This document shows, one piece after another, positions 8,591 to 17,903 of a DNA stretch of 64,000 nucleotides. The translations under genes and the position numbers were made by a program. The notes beneath the pieces are model-generated. The model had not been told where the DNA came from. It made no database searches and saw only the letters and a list, made by a program, of their open reading frames with translations. Source of the DNA: Pontixanthobacter gangjinensis (GTDB lineage Bacteria > Pseudomonadota > Alphaproteobacteria > Sphingomonadales > Sphingomonadaceae); contig NZ_WTYS01000001.1 of the NCBI RefSeq assembly GCF_009827545.1, positions 955,772 through 1,019,771 of the forward strand, in the 5' to 3' direction. Within the stretch, counting starts at the first letter, position 1; the number at the start of each line of letters is the position of its first letter.

Positions 8591-10525
8591 ATGATGAAGA
8601 GCCGCGAATTGCATGTGGGGATCACTGGCCACCGCGAAGGTAACCGTGCCTTTGACGCCAATAAGGTTGAAGTGAAGAGCGTACTGACCAAGGTGCTCGA
8701 AGCCTTGGCCGATCAAATTGGCGAAACGCAGCATGTGGTCCGACTTGTGACATGCTTGGCCCACGGCGCGGACATGTTGGCGGCAGCCATCGCCAAGGAC
8801 CGCGGCTGGCAGGTCGATGCACCGCTTCCTTTCGGCCGCGCCCTTAACCAAGTGATCAACACCGCCGAATTGAGCGCAGACGAATTTCGAGATGCTTTGA
8901 AAGGCATCTCGCCCCGATCCGGGGCTGCCAAGCGCAATTGGCAAATGCTCGCCGAATTGACCGACTATGCAAATTGTTTTGAACTTGCCGAGCAAGATGA
9001 TCTTGTCCGGGAGGCATTGGCAAACGAGGCATCGCCAATCTCTAACGCTGTTAGCAGCAAGGAGGCATCGCACCTCTTGTCCGATAGGTCCATCGCCGCA
9101 AGCATGGTAATGATCGAGCAATCCGATGTCTTGGTCGCGATTTGGGATGGCTCATCTCACAATGCGCCGGGCGGAACGCGCGACACGATAAGCAAGGCTC
9201 TGCACCTTGATTTGCCGGTGATTTGGATCAATCCCGCCGACAAGTGTTCTGTGCGCTTGCTGGCCGATGCGGCCGATTTGGTGGCCCAGAAATTCGGCCA
9301 GGACCAGAGTGAATTGGACCAGATAATTCGAACGGTCAAAACGGCAGCCCAGCTCAGGTGGCAGGCACAGGATCAGGCTGACAGCCAATTCGGGGCCGAC
9401 CAATGGCGTGCCAGATCGACGCGCAAGTTCCACACCTATCGCCGGATAGAGGCGATGTTCGGCGCAAGCGGCAAGCCATTCGGGTCAATTGTCCAGAAAT
9501 ACGAACATCCTGACAACATAGCTGAAGGAAGCGGAAAGGCACTGTTGGATGATTTGAACGGCCTGCCTGGTATTGACCCCTCGCTTGCCGGCAAAATCGG
9601 TGAAAAAATACTGCCGCGGTTTGCCTTTGCAGACGGGCTGTCGACCTATTTGTCCGATGCCTATCGCGGCGGAATGGCAGCCAGCTTCTTGTTATCGGCT
9701 GCGGCAATCGTGGCGGGTATTGCGTATCTGCCCGTCGTCAGTCCAGAGTCAAAATGGCCATTCGCTTTGCTGGAATTCATCCTCCTGCTGGCAATCATTG
9801 CCATCACGATTGCGGGTACCAGGGGCAATTGGCACAGGCGGTGGTTCCGCACGCGCAGGGTCGCGGAATATTTGCGCCATGCCCCAATCCTGATTTCGCT
9901 CGGTTGCGCGAGAGCGCTTGGCCGCTGGCCAGCATCGCGAGATGAAATCTGGCCGGAACAAGCATCGCGGCTGCGAATTTTGTCGATAGGCCTACCGCAA
10001 ATGGCGGTAACGCAAGCCTATTTGCGCGGACATTTGGAGGCTATCATTGGCCCATTTCTCTCCGATCAAGCAGCCTATCATCGCTACAAATCGGCAAAGC
10101 TGGAGAAGGTGCACCATAATCTGGACCGTATGTCCGAAGTGCTGTTCATTCTGGCTGTACTGTCGGTTGGCTCTTATTTGGTGCTCAAGGCGTTGTCATT
10201 CGCGGGTCTGATCGACCCGTCAGTTCCTCTTAGCTTGGGCAAGGCATTCACCTTCATGGGCGTTGCCTTTCCAACCTTCGGCGCGGCCTTGGCGGGAATT
10301 CGTTATTTCGGTGATTTCGAGAGATTTGCCGCCATATCCGATGTGACCGCAACCAAGTTGGAGCGCCTCAAAACCCGCGCCGACAATCTGGCAGCAGGTG
10401 GCGATGGCGGAATTAGCTACCGCGATTATGCGAGCCTAGCCCATGCGATGAACGACGTTGTGATTGAAGAGATTGAGAGCTGGCAATCCATCTTCGGTAC
10501 GAAGAAAATGGCCATTCCAGTTTAG
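8591..10525 (+). CDS. SLOG-like nucleotide-binding protein with SLATT-like membrane C-terminus
   Basis: About 644 residues. The frame is open from 8309, but that stretch lies antisense to the channel gene; the ATG at 8591 after GGGGGAATGGA is the likely start. The N-terminal half starts HVGITGHREG and has CLAHGADMLAAAIA and VLVAIWDG followed by PGGTRDTI, a Rossmann-like pattern typical of SLOG-type nucleotide or ligand sensors. The C-terminal half has a membrane hairpin (about residues 360-415), then the W..R....AEYLRHAP region characteristic of SLATT effectors, and a second membrane hairpin near the end. SLOG-SLATT proteins are proposed membrane effectors answering a nucleotide signal. The domain assignment is from motifs alone and is moderately sure. 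Confidence 0.68.
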   Translation: MMKSRELHVGITGHREGNRAFDANKVEVKSVLTKVLEALADQIGETQHVVRLVTCLAHGADMLAAAIAKDRGWQVDAPLPFGRALNQVINTAELSADEFRDALKGISPRSGAAKRNWQMLAELTDYANCFELAEQDDLVREALANEASPISNAVSSKEASHLLSDRSIAASMVMIEQSDVLVAIWDGSSHNAPGGTRDTISKALHLDLPVIWINPADKCSVRLLADAADLVAQKFGQDQSELDQIIRTVKTAAQLRWQAQDQADSQFGADQWRARSTRKFHTYRRIEAMFGASGKPFGSIVQKYEHPDNIAEGSGKALLDDLNGLPGIDPSLAGKIGEKILPRFAFADGLSTYLSDAYRGGMAASFLLSAAAIVAGIAYLPVVSPESKWPFALLEFILLLAIIAITIAGTRGNWHRRWFRTRRVAEYLRHAPILISLGCARALGRWPASRDEIWPEQASRLRILSIGLPQMAVTQAYLRGHLEAIIGPFLSDQAAYHRYKSAKLEKVHHNLDRMSEVLFILAVLSVGSYLVLKALSFAGLIDPSVPLSLGKAFTFMGVAFPTFGAALAGIRYFGDFERFAAISDVTATKLERLKTRADNLAAGGDGGISYRDYASLAHAMNDVVIEEIESWQSIFGTKKMAIPV

Positions 10526-10562
10526 CTGAGCGACCGTTTGATCGCCACGTAGGTAAAGTATG

Positions 10563-10603
10563 AAAAAGGGGGGGGCGTGCTTGCGGCACGCCCCCCCCCT
10601 TTC
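10563..10603. terminator. Strong bidirectional intrinsic terminator
   Basis: Between the convergent SLATT-like and sugar-transporter genes lies a 13-bp GC stem (GGGGGGGGCGTGC and its complement) with a five-base loop, flanked by an A run on the left and a T run on the right. It can serve both strands. Confidence 0.9.
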
Positions 10604-10620
10604 TATTGGCGTTTAATAGG

Positions 10621-11910
10621 TTAGGCAGGCTTGCGAGCGAATAATCCGAAGGTCAGGATCACCGCATAGCAGATTGCTGGAATGATTAATGCAGTCGTTA
10701 GCGTGGTTGCATCAGCAACCACACCGAACAACAGTGGCACAACCGCGCCGCCACAAATTGCCACATTGATAATACCTGAGCCGTCTGCCGCCCTTGAGCC
10801 CAGCTTTTCGCAAGCCAGAGAGAAGATCGTCGGGAACATGATCGAATTCATGAGGCCGATTGCGAGAAGTGAATATCCCGAGAGCATGCCGGTCGTATTT
10901 GCCGAAATAAGCAATAACGCGATTGCGCCGGTTGCTACTGTGCTCAGCAGAAGGCCAGGGCTGACCATCCGAAGCAGGCCGGAGCCGATGAACCGCCCGA
11001 CCATTGCGCCGCCCCAGTAAAGAGCAATCAACTTACCAGCAGCTTGCTCGCCAATGCCCATGACGCTGTCTTGCTGCAGATAATCGACAATGATTGAACC
11101 GATTGCGACTTCGCCGCCAACGTAAAGGAAAATGCACAGTGCGCCGAAGCCGAAGCGCGACCGCTTTAGCAGATCGAGGCCAGCGAAGCCTGAACTTGCT
11201 TCATGCTTCTCACCCTTCAAGCGATTGCGGAACATCCAAACCACGAGCGCGACAACCGCCAGAGCGATGGCAATGCCGAGATAGCCGTTCACAATCGCTT
11301 GGCTCTCGGCCGTGCGATAAGCCTCAAGTTCTATGCCGGACAGCTGGTCTGCGGTGACGGTCGCGAGACTGCCCAAGATAAGGATCGCTCCGAAGTAAGG
11401 AAAGATCGTGGTTCCGAGCGAGTTAAATGCTTGCGCAAATGTAAGGCGGCTATGCGTAGTTTTCGCAGGCCCCAAGAGGCTGATCAGCGGGTTCGCAACA
11501 ACTTGAACGATAACCACACCGCTTGCGAGGATGAAGAAGGCGAACAGGAACAGCGCATATGTTGCTGTTTGTGATGCTGGGATAAACAGCAAGCAACCTG
11601 TCATCATTACAAGCAAACCGGCAACTGCACCGCGCATATAACCGATCCGCTTGACCAATTTTGCAGCGGGGATGCCGACAGCAAAATAAGCAAAGAAGAA
11701 ACAGAATTGAACCAGCATAGCTTCGGTCCAGCTGAGCGTGAACAGCTCCTTAAGTTTCGGAATGATGACATCATTCAGCGATGTGATGCCGCCGAAGATG
11801 AAGAACAGGCCGAACACAAATCCCTGCAAACCGGGTGCGTCGATATGGTTACCAGCGTCGTCCGCCACATTGGGATCGGTGCTAGTTGATAGATCAGGCG
11901 CTAATGCCAT
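10621..11910 (-). CDS. Sugar MFS transporter, FucP/glucose-galactose type
   Basis: A 429-residue inner-membrane permease with twelve hydrophobic segments. The first helix region (GFVFGLFFIFGGITSLNDVIIPKL) and the AKLVKRIGYMRGAVAGLL loop match the FucP-like sugar:proton symporter branch. It is last in a beta-glucan locus, after the GH3 gene (98 bases upstream on the same strand), so import of glucose or a short glucan released by the GH3 enzyme is a reasonable inference. A GAGGGAGGG ribosome site precedes the ATG. I see no copy of the TGAACGTTC operator directly before it. Confidence 0.88.
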   Translation of the reverse strand: MALAPDLSTSTDPNVADDAGNHIDAPGLQGFVFGLFFIFGGITSLNDVIIPKLKELFTLSWTEAMLVQFCFFFAYFAVGIPAAKLVKRIGYMRGAVAGLLVMMTGCLLFIPASQTATYALFLFAFFILASGVVIVQVVANPLISLLGPAKTTHSRLTFAQAFNSLGTTIFPYFGAILILGSLATVTADQLSGIELEAYRTAESQAIVNGYLGIAIALAVVALVVWMFRNRLKGEKHEASSGFAGLDLLKRSRFGFGALCIFLYVGGEVAIGSIIVDYLQQDSVMGIGEQAAGKLIALYWGGAMVGRFIGSGLLRMVSPGLLLSTVATGAIALLLISANTTGMLSGYSLLAIGLMNSIMFPTIFSLACEKLGSRAADGSGIINVAICGGAVVPLLFGVVADATTLTTALIIPAICYAVILTFGLFARKPA

Positions 11911-12008
11911 TATTAATCCCTCCCTCGTCCGGCCTTCGATTGGTCCGGTACAATTCTGTAAATTGTCAGCGGCATTTGGCCGCCTAAATCAAAAACGCGC
12001 AATAGGTT

Positions 12009-14414
12009 TTAGAACGAGCACTGCGCTCCTTCTGGCATGTCTTGTCTTGCTATTCTCGCGATAGTGATCGTCATCGGCGCGTCGCTAGTTATTGAAATTG
12101 AATTTCCCAGCTGCGGCGCGCAGTCTTCGGTAACGATCATTTCCCGCCAGCCTTTTCCGGCGCTCAGCCGCAATTGCGGGGTTATATCAATCGGAGTGTT
12201 GCCAACTGTCAAAGTTACCTTTCCAGCAGGTTGTGCCCCCAAATTATAGAGAATGCGGTAATCCCCCTCGCCTTCGCCTTGTTGGGCGAAAGAGAGCGTT
12301 GCGCCGGGGCCAAAGGTGACTTCGCGGGCATCTTCTTGCCGCTGATAGTCAAAGCCGCGAGCAACAATGCCGCCACCTTCGCCACGTAGATTGACCAGAT
12401 TGATGCCATTTGCGCTTGCAGCAATGCCCGTCGACAAACGGCCCAGATCATACCAGACGGCAGATTTTGCTTCGGTCAGATAGCCGCAGGTTTCATCGAG
12501 TTTTGCAAGCGGAGCGGTATCGCCCAGCGACCGGCCCGAGCCGACTGTGAATAGAGCGCCTTCGGAGCCGTTCAGGGGCGCCCCACCGCAAGTTGCTGGC
12601 CAGCTGAACGACAAGCGGCCTGTGGCTTCGCGCTTTCCATAGAGGATGTCCGCGATGCCCGCCCCTTCGCTGCCAGGTAGCCATGAAGCAACAAACGCAT
12701 CGGCAGCATTAATCTCACGGTTCATCCAAAGTGGACGACCGGAGAGGAATATTGCGACTGCCGGAATTCCTTCGGCTTCGAATTTCTTCAGAAGCTCAAG
12801 CCCCTCCTCATCGGCAAACACCAAGGTCTTTTTATCGCCAACGAATTCCGCATAGGGCTCTTCACCGAACACCACGATAGCGACATCAGGTTTGGCGGTG
12901 TAGCTACCGTCTTCAGACAGTACGGCAGAACCGCCAGCTTCCTTTGCGGCGTCTTCCAGACCTGCCCATATCGAAGTCGCACCGGGGAAGTAATCATTGG
13001 TGAGCTCAAGCCCGCCTTGCCAAGTCAGTGTCCACCCTCCCGCAGATTGTGCAACGCTGTCCGCATTGGCACCCGCGACAAGGATTGAAGCGCCCGGCTT
13101 AACCGGGAGCACGCCATTATTTTTCAAAATAACCTGCGATTTTGCGACTGCTTCGCGCGCGATTGCGCGATGAGAGGCTGAGCCGAGCATGTCATATTTG
13201 CCCGCATTGGGCCGTGCGGATGGTTTGGCAGCGTCGGGTCCGAGCAGTCCGGCATGGTATTTGACGCGCAAAACCCTGGTGACAGCTTCGTCGATACGCG
13301 ACATCGGGATTGTCCCGTTCTGTACCTGACTTACCAGATTGGCATGAAGCGCCTTCCAATCATCAGGCACCATATAGATATCGAGACCCGCAAGCAGCGC
13401 TTGTGCGCAATCTGACACGGTGCAACCTTCAATCTGGCCATGCGCGTTCCAATCGCCGACGACCAAACCTTCGAATCCTAGATCCCCGCGCAGCACGTCC
13501 GTCAGCAATTCCTTATTGCCGTGCATTTTAATGCCGTTGATCGAGTTGAAACTCGCCATGATCGTTTCGACACCAGCCGAGATTGCAGCAGGGTAGGGAA
13601 CAACGTGAATACTCTTGAGCGCATCAATATCGCCGTTCACATCACCTTGATCGACACCTTGATCGGTGCCGCCATCGGCAAAAAAGTGCTTCGCTGTTGC
13701 AATGACACGGCCTTTGCCGAGATAGTCATCTTCGCCCGGCGTCCCTTGCAATCCTTCAACCAGAGCCGCGCCCATTTCGGCAACCAATTTCGGTTGCTCC
13801 GAATAGCTTTCATAGGTCCGGCCCCAGCGATCATCGCGAGCAATGGCGACTGTCGGAGAAAAGTTCCAATCAATCCCGGTTACTTCAATTTCGGTCGCAG
13901 TGGCTGCACCAATCCGCCGCACCAGATCGGCATCGCGTGTTGCTCCCAGCGCAATATTATGCGGAAAAATTGTAGCCTGTTTGACGTTGGTATGGCCGTG
14001 AACTGCATCGGTACCCCATATGGTCGGGATGGCAGGCTCGCCAGCGGGTAGCGGCGCAGTCGAGGCTTCCCACATTTCGTCTGCCAGTTTGAGCCATTCG
14101 GATGCAGGCGCGAATTCGTCGCCGTAGGGGCCGCCATTTCCGCCATTGAGATAGCTGCCAAAGCGGTAGCGGCGCATATCATCAGCGGTGAAGGAATTGA
14201 TCTGTGGCTGAATCAGCTGAGCAATCTTACGCTCAAGCGACATTTGCGCGAGGATCTGCTCAACAGCCCGATCGCCAACCGTATCATCCGATGACGCCGC
14301 AGGTACTACGCTGCTGTCATCGGCTACAGCCGGAATCTGAGTTTGGAGTTCGGGGTTATAGCTGCACGCTGCCAACGCAAATGTGCATGCCAAAGTTGTA
14401 AGTTTGACTCTCAT
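12009..14414 (-). CDS. Glycoside hydrolase family 3 beta-glucosidase (lipoprotein)
   Basis: An 801-residue exo-acting beta-glucosidase. The N-terminus is a lipoprotein signal with lipobox LAAC (Cys17), placing the enzyme in the periplasm or outer membrane. The GH3 N domain contains the KHFFADGGT substrate loop and the nucleophile aspartate in GLVVGDWN; the C-terminal alpha/beta sandwich and a further C-terminal domain (about 660-801) follow, as in ExoP-like exo-1,3/1,4-beta-glucanases. It would release glucose from beta-glucan oligosaccharides made by the GH16 enzyme at 16747. A LacI-type operator (14438-14451) lies just before the gene, so it is probably induced by the sugar sensed by the nearby LacI regulator. 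Confidence 0.92.
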   Translation of the reverse strand: MRVKLTTLACTFALAACSYNPELQTQIPAVADDSSVVPAASSDDTVGDRAVEQILAQMSLERKIAQLIQPQINSFTADDMRRYRFGSYLNGGNGGPYGDEFAPASEWLKLADEMWEASTAPLPAGEPAIPTIWGTDAVHGHTNVKQATIFPHNIALGATRDADLVRRIGAATATEIEVTGIDWNFSPTVAIARDDRWGRTYESYSEQPKLVAEMGAALVEGLQGTPGEDDYLGKGRVIATAKHFFADGGTDQGVDQGDVNGDIDALKSIHVVPYPAAISAGVETIMASFNSINGIKMHGNKELLTDVLRGDLGFEGLVVGDWNAHGQIEGCTVSDCAQALLAGLDIYMVPDDWKALHANLVSQVQNGTIPMSRIDEAVTRVLRVKYHAGLLGPDAAKPSARPNAGKYDMLGSASHRAIAREAVAKSQVILKNNGVLPVKPGASILVAGANADSVAQSAGGWTLTWQGGLELTNDYFPGATSIWAGLEDAAKEAGGSAVLSEDGSYTAKPDVAIVVFGEEPYAEFVGDKKTLVFADEEGLELLKKFEAEGIPAVAIFLSGRPLWMNREINAADAFVASWLPGSEGAGIADILYGKREATGRLSFSWPATCGGAPLNGSEGALFTVGSGRSLGDTAPLAKLDETCGYLTEAKSAVWYDLGRLSTGIAASANGINLVNLRGEGGGIVARGFDYQRQEDAREVTFGPGATLSFAQQGEGEGDYRILYNLGAQPAGKVTLTVGNTPIDITPQLRLSAGKGWREMIVTEDCAPQLGNSISITSDAPMTITIARIARQDMPEGAQCSF

Positions 14415-14437
14415 TCCATCCTCTTCAAGCCGCTCTG

Positions 14438-14451
14438 TGTGAACGTTCTCA
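14438..14451. promoter_or_regulatory. LacI-type operator before the GH3 gene
   Basis: TGTGAACGTTCTCA is a near-palindrome whose core matches the two sites upstream of the TonB receptor (21205-21238). It lies 24 bases before the GH3 start codon, so a bound repressor would block transcription. The regulator at 15680-16741 is the likely ligand. Confidence 0.65.
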
Positions 14452-14488
14452 AAATCGTTCTACACCGAGGTCAAGCAAAAGCAAGCGC

Positions 14489-15676
14489 CTAGCTAATCTT
14501 GGGCAGGCGTATCAGCAACAAGGAGGCTAGAAAGGCGAGTCCGGCCAGGAGGAAAAACAGGGATGAGAAGCCGAATAGCGGAACAAGCGCGAGCGTGAGC
14601 CAAGGGACGACCAGTGAGGGACCAGTGTTGGTCAGATTGAAAATGCCAAGATCCCGGCCGCGTCTTTCAGGCTTGGGTAAAACGCGCAGCGTCTGGCTAG
14701 TATGAAGCGCGAGGAACACCGCGCTTGTCAGGCCGAACAGCACATAGCCACCTATTGCGGTTTCCAGCGAATTTGAAAGTGCCATTGCGAGTAGGCCGAT
14801 GCCAGCCAAAGCGGCGTTGACAGGCAAAGGAACGATTGGCCGGTTGGTCCGGTCAGCCCAGCGCCCGACAATGAGGGCCAGTGGAATGGAGCCAACCAAA
14901 ATCACACTAAAAATTCGCGCAACATTGCTGTCGGTCATGCTTCCGTCAATCGAGCGGAACCAGAAATAGAGATAAGCAAACAGGGCGGCTTCTGAAATCT
15001 GGATCAGTAACCGAGCGACCCACATCCGCAATATTGTGCTCCGCGCGATTGAGGAAACAGGTTCTGATGGGGCGGTATTCTGAGGCGAGCTTTCGAGTTC
15101 CGGAAATTTCTTCGGGGCACCGAATAAGATTGCTGGCAAAACGCAGATGGTAACCATGCTTGCCACAATAAGCAGCCGCGTATCCTGTGATGCCAAGCCC
15201 GGATAGGTAATTAATGCCGCCGCCATGGCACCCATCGCTGGAGAGAAGGACAGCAATCCTCCGAGCATGCCCTTCTGGCTGTCGGGCACACAATCTCCTG
15301 CCCATGCTGCAAGCGGGGATAGCATCATATTGAGCGCGAATTGCCAAACGACCACCAGCACGATCATCATCTCGATGCTTTTGACTTGTGACATTGCGGT
15401 GAGCAGCAGCGATGAACCAATCAACCCGCCAATGACCCAATATTTGCGGTTTCGGGTCAAGTCGCTGAGCCATCCAAACAGGATATTGGCCAAGCTTGCA
15501 GTAACGGCCCCAGCGAAAGTTACATAGGCCAACCACTCAACATCATTGCTTCCGCCGATGTCGGTAATGCGCATTGGCAGCAAAATGGTTAGGAACGGAA
15601 CATACGCGATTGCGCCGCCCGCCGCCGCAAGCGCGTAAAGGAGAAGAAATCGGTAGGTCTGCCGATTTCGTTCCAC
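14489..15676 (-). CDS. MFS transporter in glucan operon
   Basis: A 395-residue inner-membrane transporter with twelve hydrophobic segments. Typical MFS signatures are visible: GWLSDLTRNRKYWVIGG between helices 2 and 3, and GRWADRTNRPI between helices 8 and 9. It belongs to the glycoside-type MFS relatives often found with glucan genes. It begins three bases after the LacI gene stop and forms an operon GH16-LacI-MFS. The probable substrate is an oligo-beta-glucoside; the exact sugar cannot be read from sequence. Confidence 0.87.
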   Translation of the reverse strand: MERNRQTYRFLLLYALAAAGGAIAYVPFLTILLPMRITDIGGSNDVEWLAYVTFAGAVTASLANILFGWLSDLTRNRKYWVIGGLIGSSLLLTAMSQVKSIEMMIVLVVVWQFALNMMLSPLAAWAGDCVPDSQKGMLGGLLSFSPAMGAMAAALITYPGLASQDTRLLIVASMVTICVLPAILFGAPKKFPELESSPQNTAPSEPVSSIARSTILRMWVARLLIQISEAALFAYLYFWFRSIDGSMTDSNVARIFSVILVGSIPLALIVGRWADRTNRPIVPLPVNAALAGIGLLAMALSNSLETAIGGYVLFGLTSAVFLALHTSQTLRVLPKPERRGRDLGIFNLTNTGPSLVVPWLTLALVPLFGFSSLFFLLAGLAFLASLLLIRLPKIS

Positions 15677-15679
15677 TCG

Positions 15680-16741
15680 TCAGGCGCTGACTTTTGCTGG
15701 TCGTGCTGTAGAGCCGCGCTCGATCAGCTGGGCAGGAACTATGGTGGGCCCGTCAGGTAGCTGTTCACCTCTCTTCGACGCGATAATCAACTCAACTGCA
15801 CGCGAAGTGGTCGCAGCAACGGGCTGATCAATTGCGGTCATCGGCGGTTGAGCATGCAGGACAGCCGGAGTGTTGTCGAAGCTTATGATCGACAGGTCTT
15901 CCGGTACTCTCAATCCGCGTTGCCGGGCAAGTTCCAGAGTCGCCAATGCCATCTGATCATTGCTGGCCAAGATGGCGGTAACGCATGGGTTGCGGTCCAA
16001 CAAATGCTCCGCTGCCGCCGTGCCTGACTGGTAAGTAAAATCACCTTGCTCAGACAGCCCATCTACCGGAAGTCCCGCAGCGTCCATCGCCGCTTGCCAA
16101 CCGGCTGTTCGCCAATCGCTGAGTAGATATTCCGACGAGCCGGTGATGAAGCCAATCCTGCTATGACCAAGGTCAATCAGGTGCTGGGTAGCGAGCCGCG
16201 CAGCGTCGTGGTCGCCCATGATGAGCGGGATCCCGCCGCCGGCACCCTCCGACCCGATTTGGGCGAACGGGATATTATGGGCGCTTAACAGGCTAGTGAT
16301 CAGCCGATTGTCAGAGTGGGGCGGTGTCAGAATCACACCGTCTGGTTGCAGTGCAGCAATCGCGGCCTTCAATTCGCGTTCGACATGGTCATTATGGGTA
16401 TCGACCAGTTCGAAAATCAGCCGGTAGCCGTATTCAGCGCACTTGAGCATTCCGCCGAGCAACATTTGGTCGACCCAGTCAGAACCTTGGCGGGCACGCC
16501 AGTCCTCGATTGTCCGCTCACGGTCGTTCAGAGCCAGTATGAGATAGGATCGCGATCCGCTCATACGTTGCGCGGCAATAGACGGGATGTAGCCCAGTCG
16601 GTCGATGGATTGCTGGACCCGCTCCCTCATCTGAGGGCGGACATTGGCTTCATTGTTAATGACACGGCTAACCGTTTGCAGGGAGACGCCTGCATCGGCT
16701 GCGACATGCTTGATCGTGACGGCTTTGCGCCGACGTGCCAT
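15680..16741 (-). CDS. LacI-family transcriptional repressor
   Basis: A 353-residue regulator. The N-terminal helix-turn-helix (VTIKHVAADAGVSLQTVSRVIN) is followed by the hinge helix region and a periplasmic-binding-protein-like sugar domain (about 65-345). It lies inside the GH16-LacI-MFS operon with gaps of five and three bases, so it likely senses a beta-glucan breakdown product and represses the locus. TGAACGTTC-centred palindromes before the GH3 and TonB receptor genes are its probable operators. Confidence 0.93.
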   Translation of the reverse strand: MARRRKAVTIKHVAADAGVSLQTVSRVINNEANVRPQMRERVQQSIDRLGYIPSIAAQRMSGSRSYLILALNDRERTIEDWRARQGSDWVDQMLLGGMLKCAEYGYRLIFELVDTHNDHVERELKAAIAALQPDGVILTPPHSDNRLITSLLSAHNIPFAQIGSEGAGGGIPLIMGDHDAARLATQHLIDLGHSRIGFITGSSEYLLSDWRTAGWQAAMDAAGLPVDGLSEQGDFTYQSGTAAAEHLLDRNPCVTAILASNDQMALATLELARQRGLRVPEDLSIISFDNTPAVLHAQPPMTAIDQPVAATTSRAVELIIASKRGEQLPDGPTIVPAQLIERGSTARPAKVSA

Positions 16742-16746
16742 TGTTT

Positions 16747-17760
16747 TCAGCCCCCCTCAGTCGGACAAGCGCCATCGCTAGCGACTTCTGTATCGCATTG
16801 CCAGACGCGCACGTAGTCGATCTCAAACTCCTTGGGGAAACCTTCCTCGGACACGCCTTTGAGGCCCCTTTCCTCTGGCAAGCCGCCGCCAATCGCAAGA
16901 TTGAGGATTAGATGAAAAGCTTGGTCGAAAGGTGCATTCGGTTCATCCGTTGCTGCCGTCGACCAATCACCAGCTTCCTTAACCGCAAATATTGTGCCGT
17001 CGACAAGCCAGGTCATTTTTCCTTCGCTCCAGATCAGACTGTATGTGTGGAAATCATCCAGCGAACCGGGCTGTGCAACTTCGGTGCTGTTGAGCGAGTT
17101 ATTTGGCCAAAGATCACCAAAATGCAGCGTCCCCAGAATGGTGTTTTCCTTACCGCCTGGGCATTCTGCGCATTCTGTCCCCAGATTAACCGCTTCCATT
17201 ATATCGATCTCGCCAGACCGTGCCCATGTTCCATAAGCGTTAGTTTCGGGCAGCATCCAGATAGCTGGCCAAGTGCCTTGCCCTTGCGGCAGTTTCGCCC
17301 GAACTTCGATCCAGCCATATTTCCACGCCGCTTTACCGCGCGTTACCAAACGAGCGGAAGTGAAAGGTTTGGTCTGCGTGGCATCAGGGTCTTCGGCGGC
17401 TGCGCGCATATGGGCTGGCAGTGCAGGGCCGGTCATTTCTTGTTTGCGCGCCGTGATGACCAGCTTTCCGTCAACTATCGATGCGTTTTCGGTGCTATCA
17501 GTATAGCATTGACGCTCTTGATTGCCGCCACCCCAGCAATCGACATCGAGGCCCCATTTATCGCCATCAATCGCTTCACCAGAAAATTCATCAGACCATG
17601 CCAGTGTCCATCCATTCTCAGAGAGCGGGGCATAGCCGGTGCCAGTCTCGTTCAGCGTCACTGTCTCGATAATCTTCACCGGCCCGGGCTCTTCAGGGGA
17701 GCAGGCGGCTAAGGCTCCGATAGCGGGGGCGAGGGTAAGTGAGAGAAGTCTGGATTTCAT
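16747..17760 (-). CDS. Glycoside hydrolase family 16 beta-glucanase (lipoprotein)
   Basis: A 337-residue endo-acting beta-glucanase. A signal peptide ends in lipobox LAAC, so it should be lipid-anchored. The GH16 active site is intact: GEIDIMEA supplies the nucleophile glutamate, the assisting aspartate and the acid/base glutamate, and WPAIWMLP precedes it. Other family features are GWTLAWSDEF at the N-terminus and FHTYSLIWSEGKMTWLVDG near residue 245. The lack of the methionine-deleted lichenase pattern (EIDIE) favours a laminarinase-type 1,3-beta-glucanase. It is first in an operon with a LacI regulator and an MFS transporter. Confidence 0.92.
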   Translation of the reverse strand: MKSRLLSLTLAPAIGALAACSPEEPGPVKIIETVTLNETGTGYAPLSENGWTLAWSDEFSGEAIDGDKWGLDVDCWGGGNQERQCYTDSTENASIVDGKLVITARKQEMTGPALPAHMRAAAEDPDATQTKPFTSARLVTRGKAAWKYGWIEVRAKLPQGQGTWPAIWMLPETNAYGTWARSGEIDIMEAVNLGTECAECPGGKENTILGTLHFGDLWPNNSLNSTEVAQPGSLDDFHTYSLIWSEGKMTWLVDGTIFAVKEAGDWSTAATDEPNAPFDQAFHLILNLAIGGGLPEERGLKGVSEEGFPKEFEIDYVRVWQCDTEVASDGACPTEGG

Positions 17761-17843
17761 GGTGAATTATCCGATCTAGCTAGCAATAATGGAATTCGCC
17801 CCAGAATTTTGGATCGTTTCATGGCCGTGGCTGGGCTCAAACC

Positions 17844-17876
17844 AAAAGCGGGCCCTTGTTCAAAACAAGAGCCCGC
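17844..17876 (-). terminator. Intrinsic terminator after the TonB receptor gene
   Basis: On the minus strand a 12-13 bp stem (GCGGGCTCTTGTT and complement GGGCCCGC side) with a short TTGA loop is followed by TTTT. It sits about 28 bases after the receptor stop and separates the receptor gene from the GH16 operon. Confidence 0.85.
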
Positions 17877-17903
17877 ATGGTTTTTGAGGCAGTATCTTGC
17901 GCG

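Noticed and set aside
8345-9121. 258-codon minus-strand open frame
   Set aside because: Overlaps the channel gene start and the SLOG-like gene, both with family motifs.
5955-10525. Complete CBASS or SMODS system
   Set aside because: No nucleotidyltransferase/cyclase signature or HORMA/TRIP13 gene is present among these genes.
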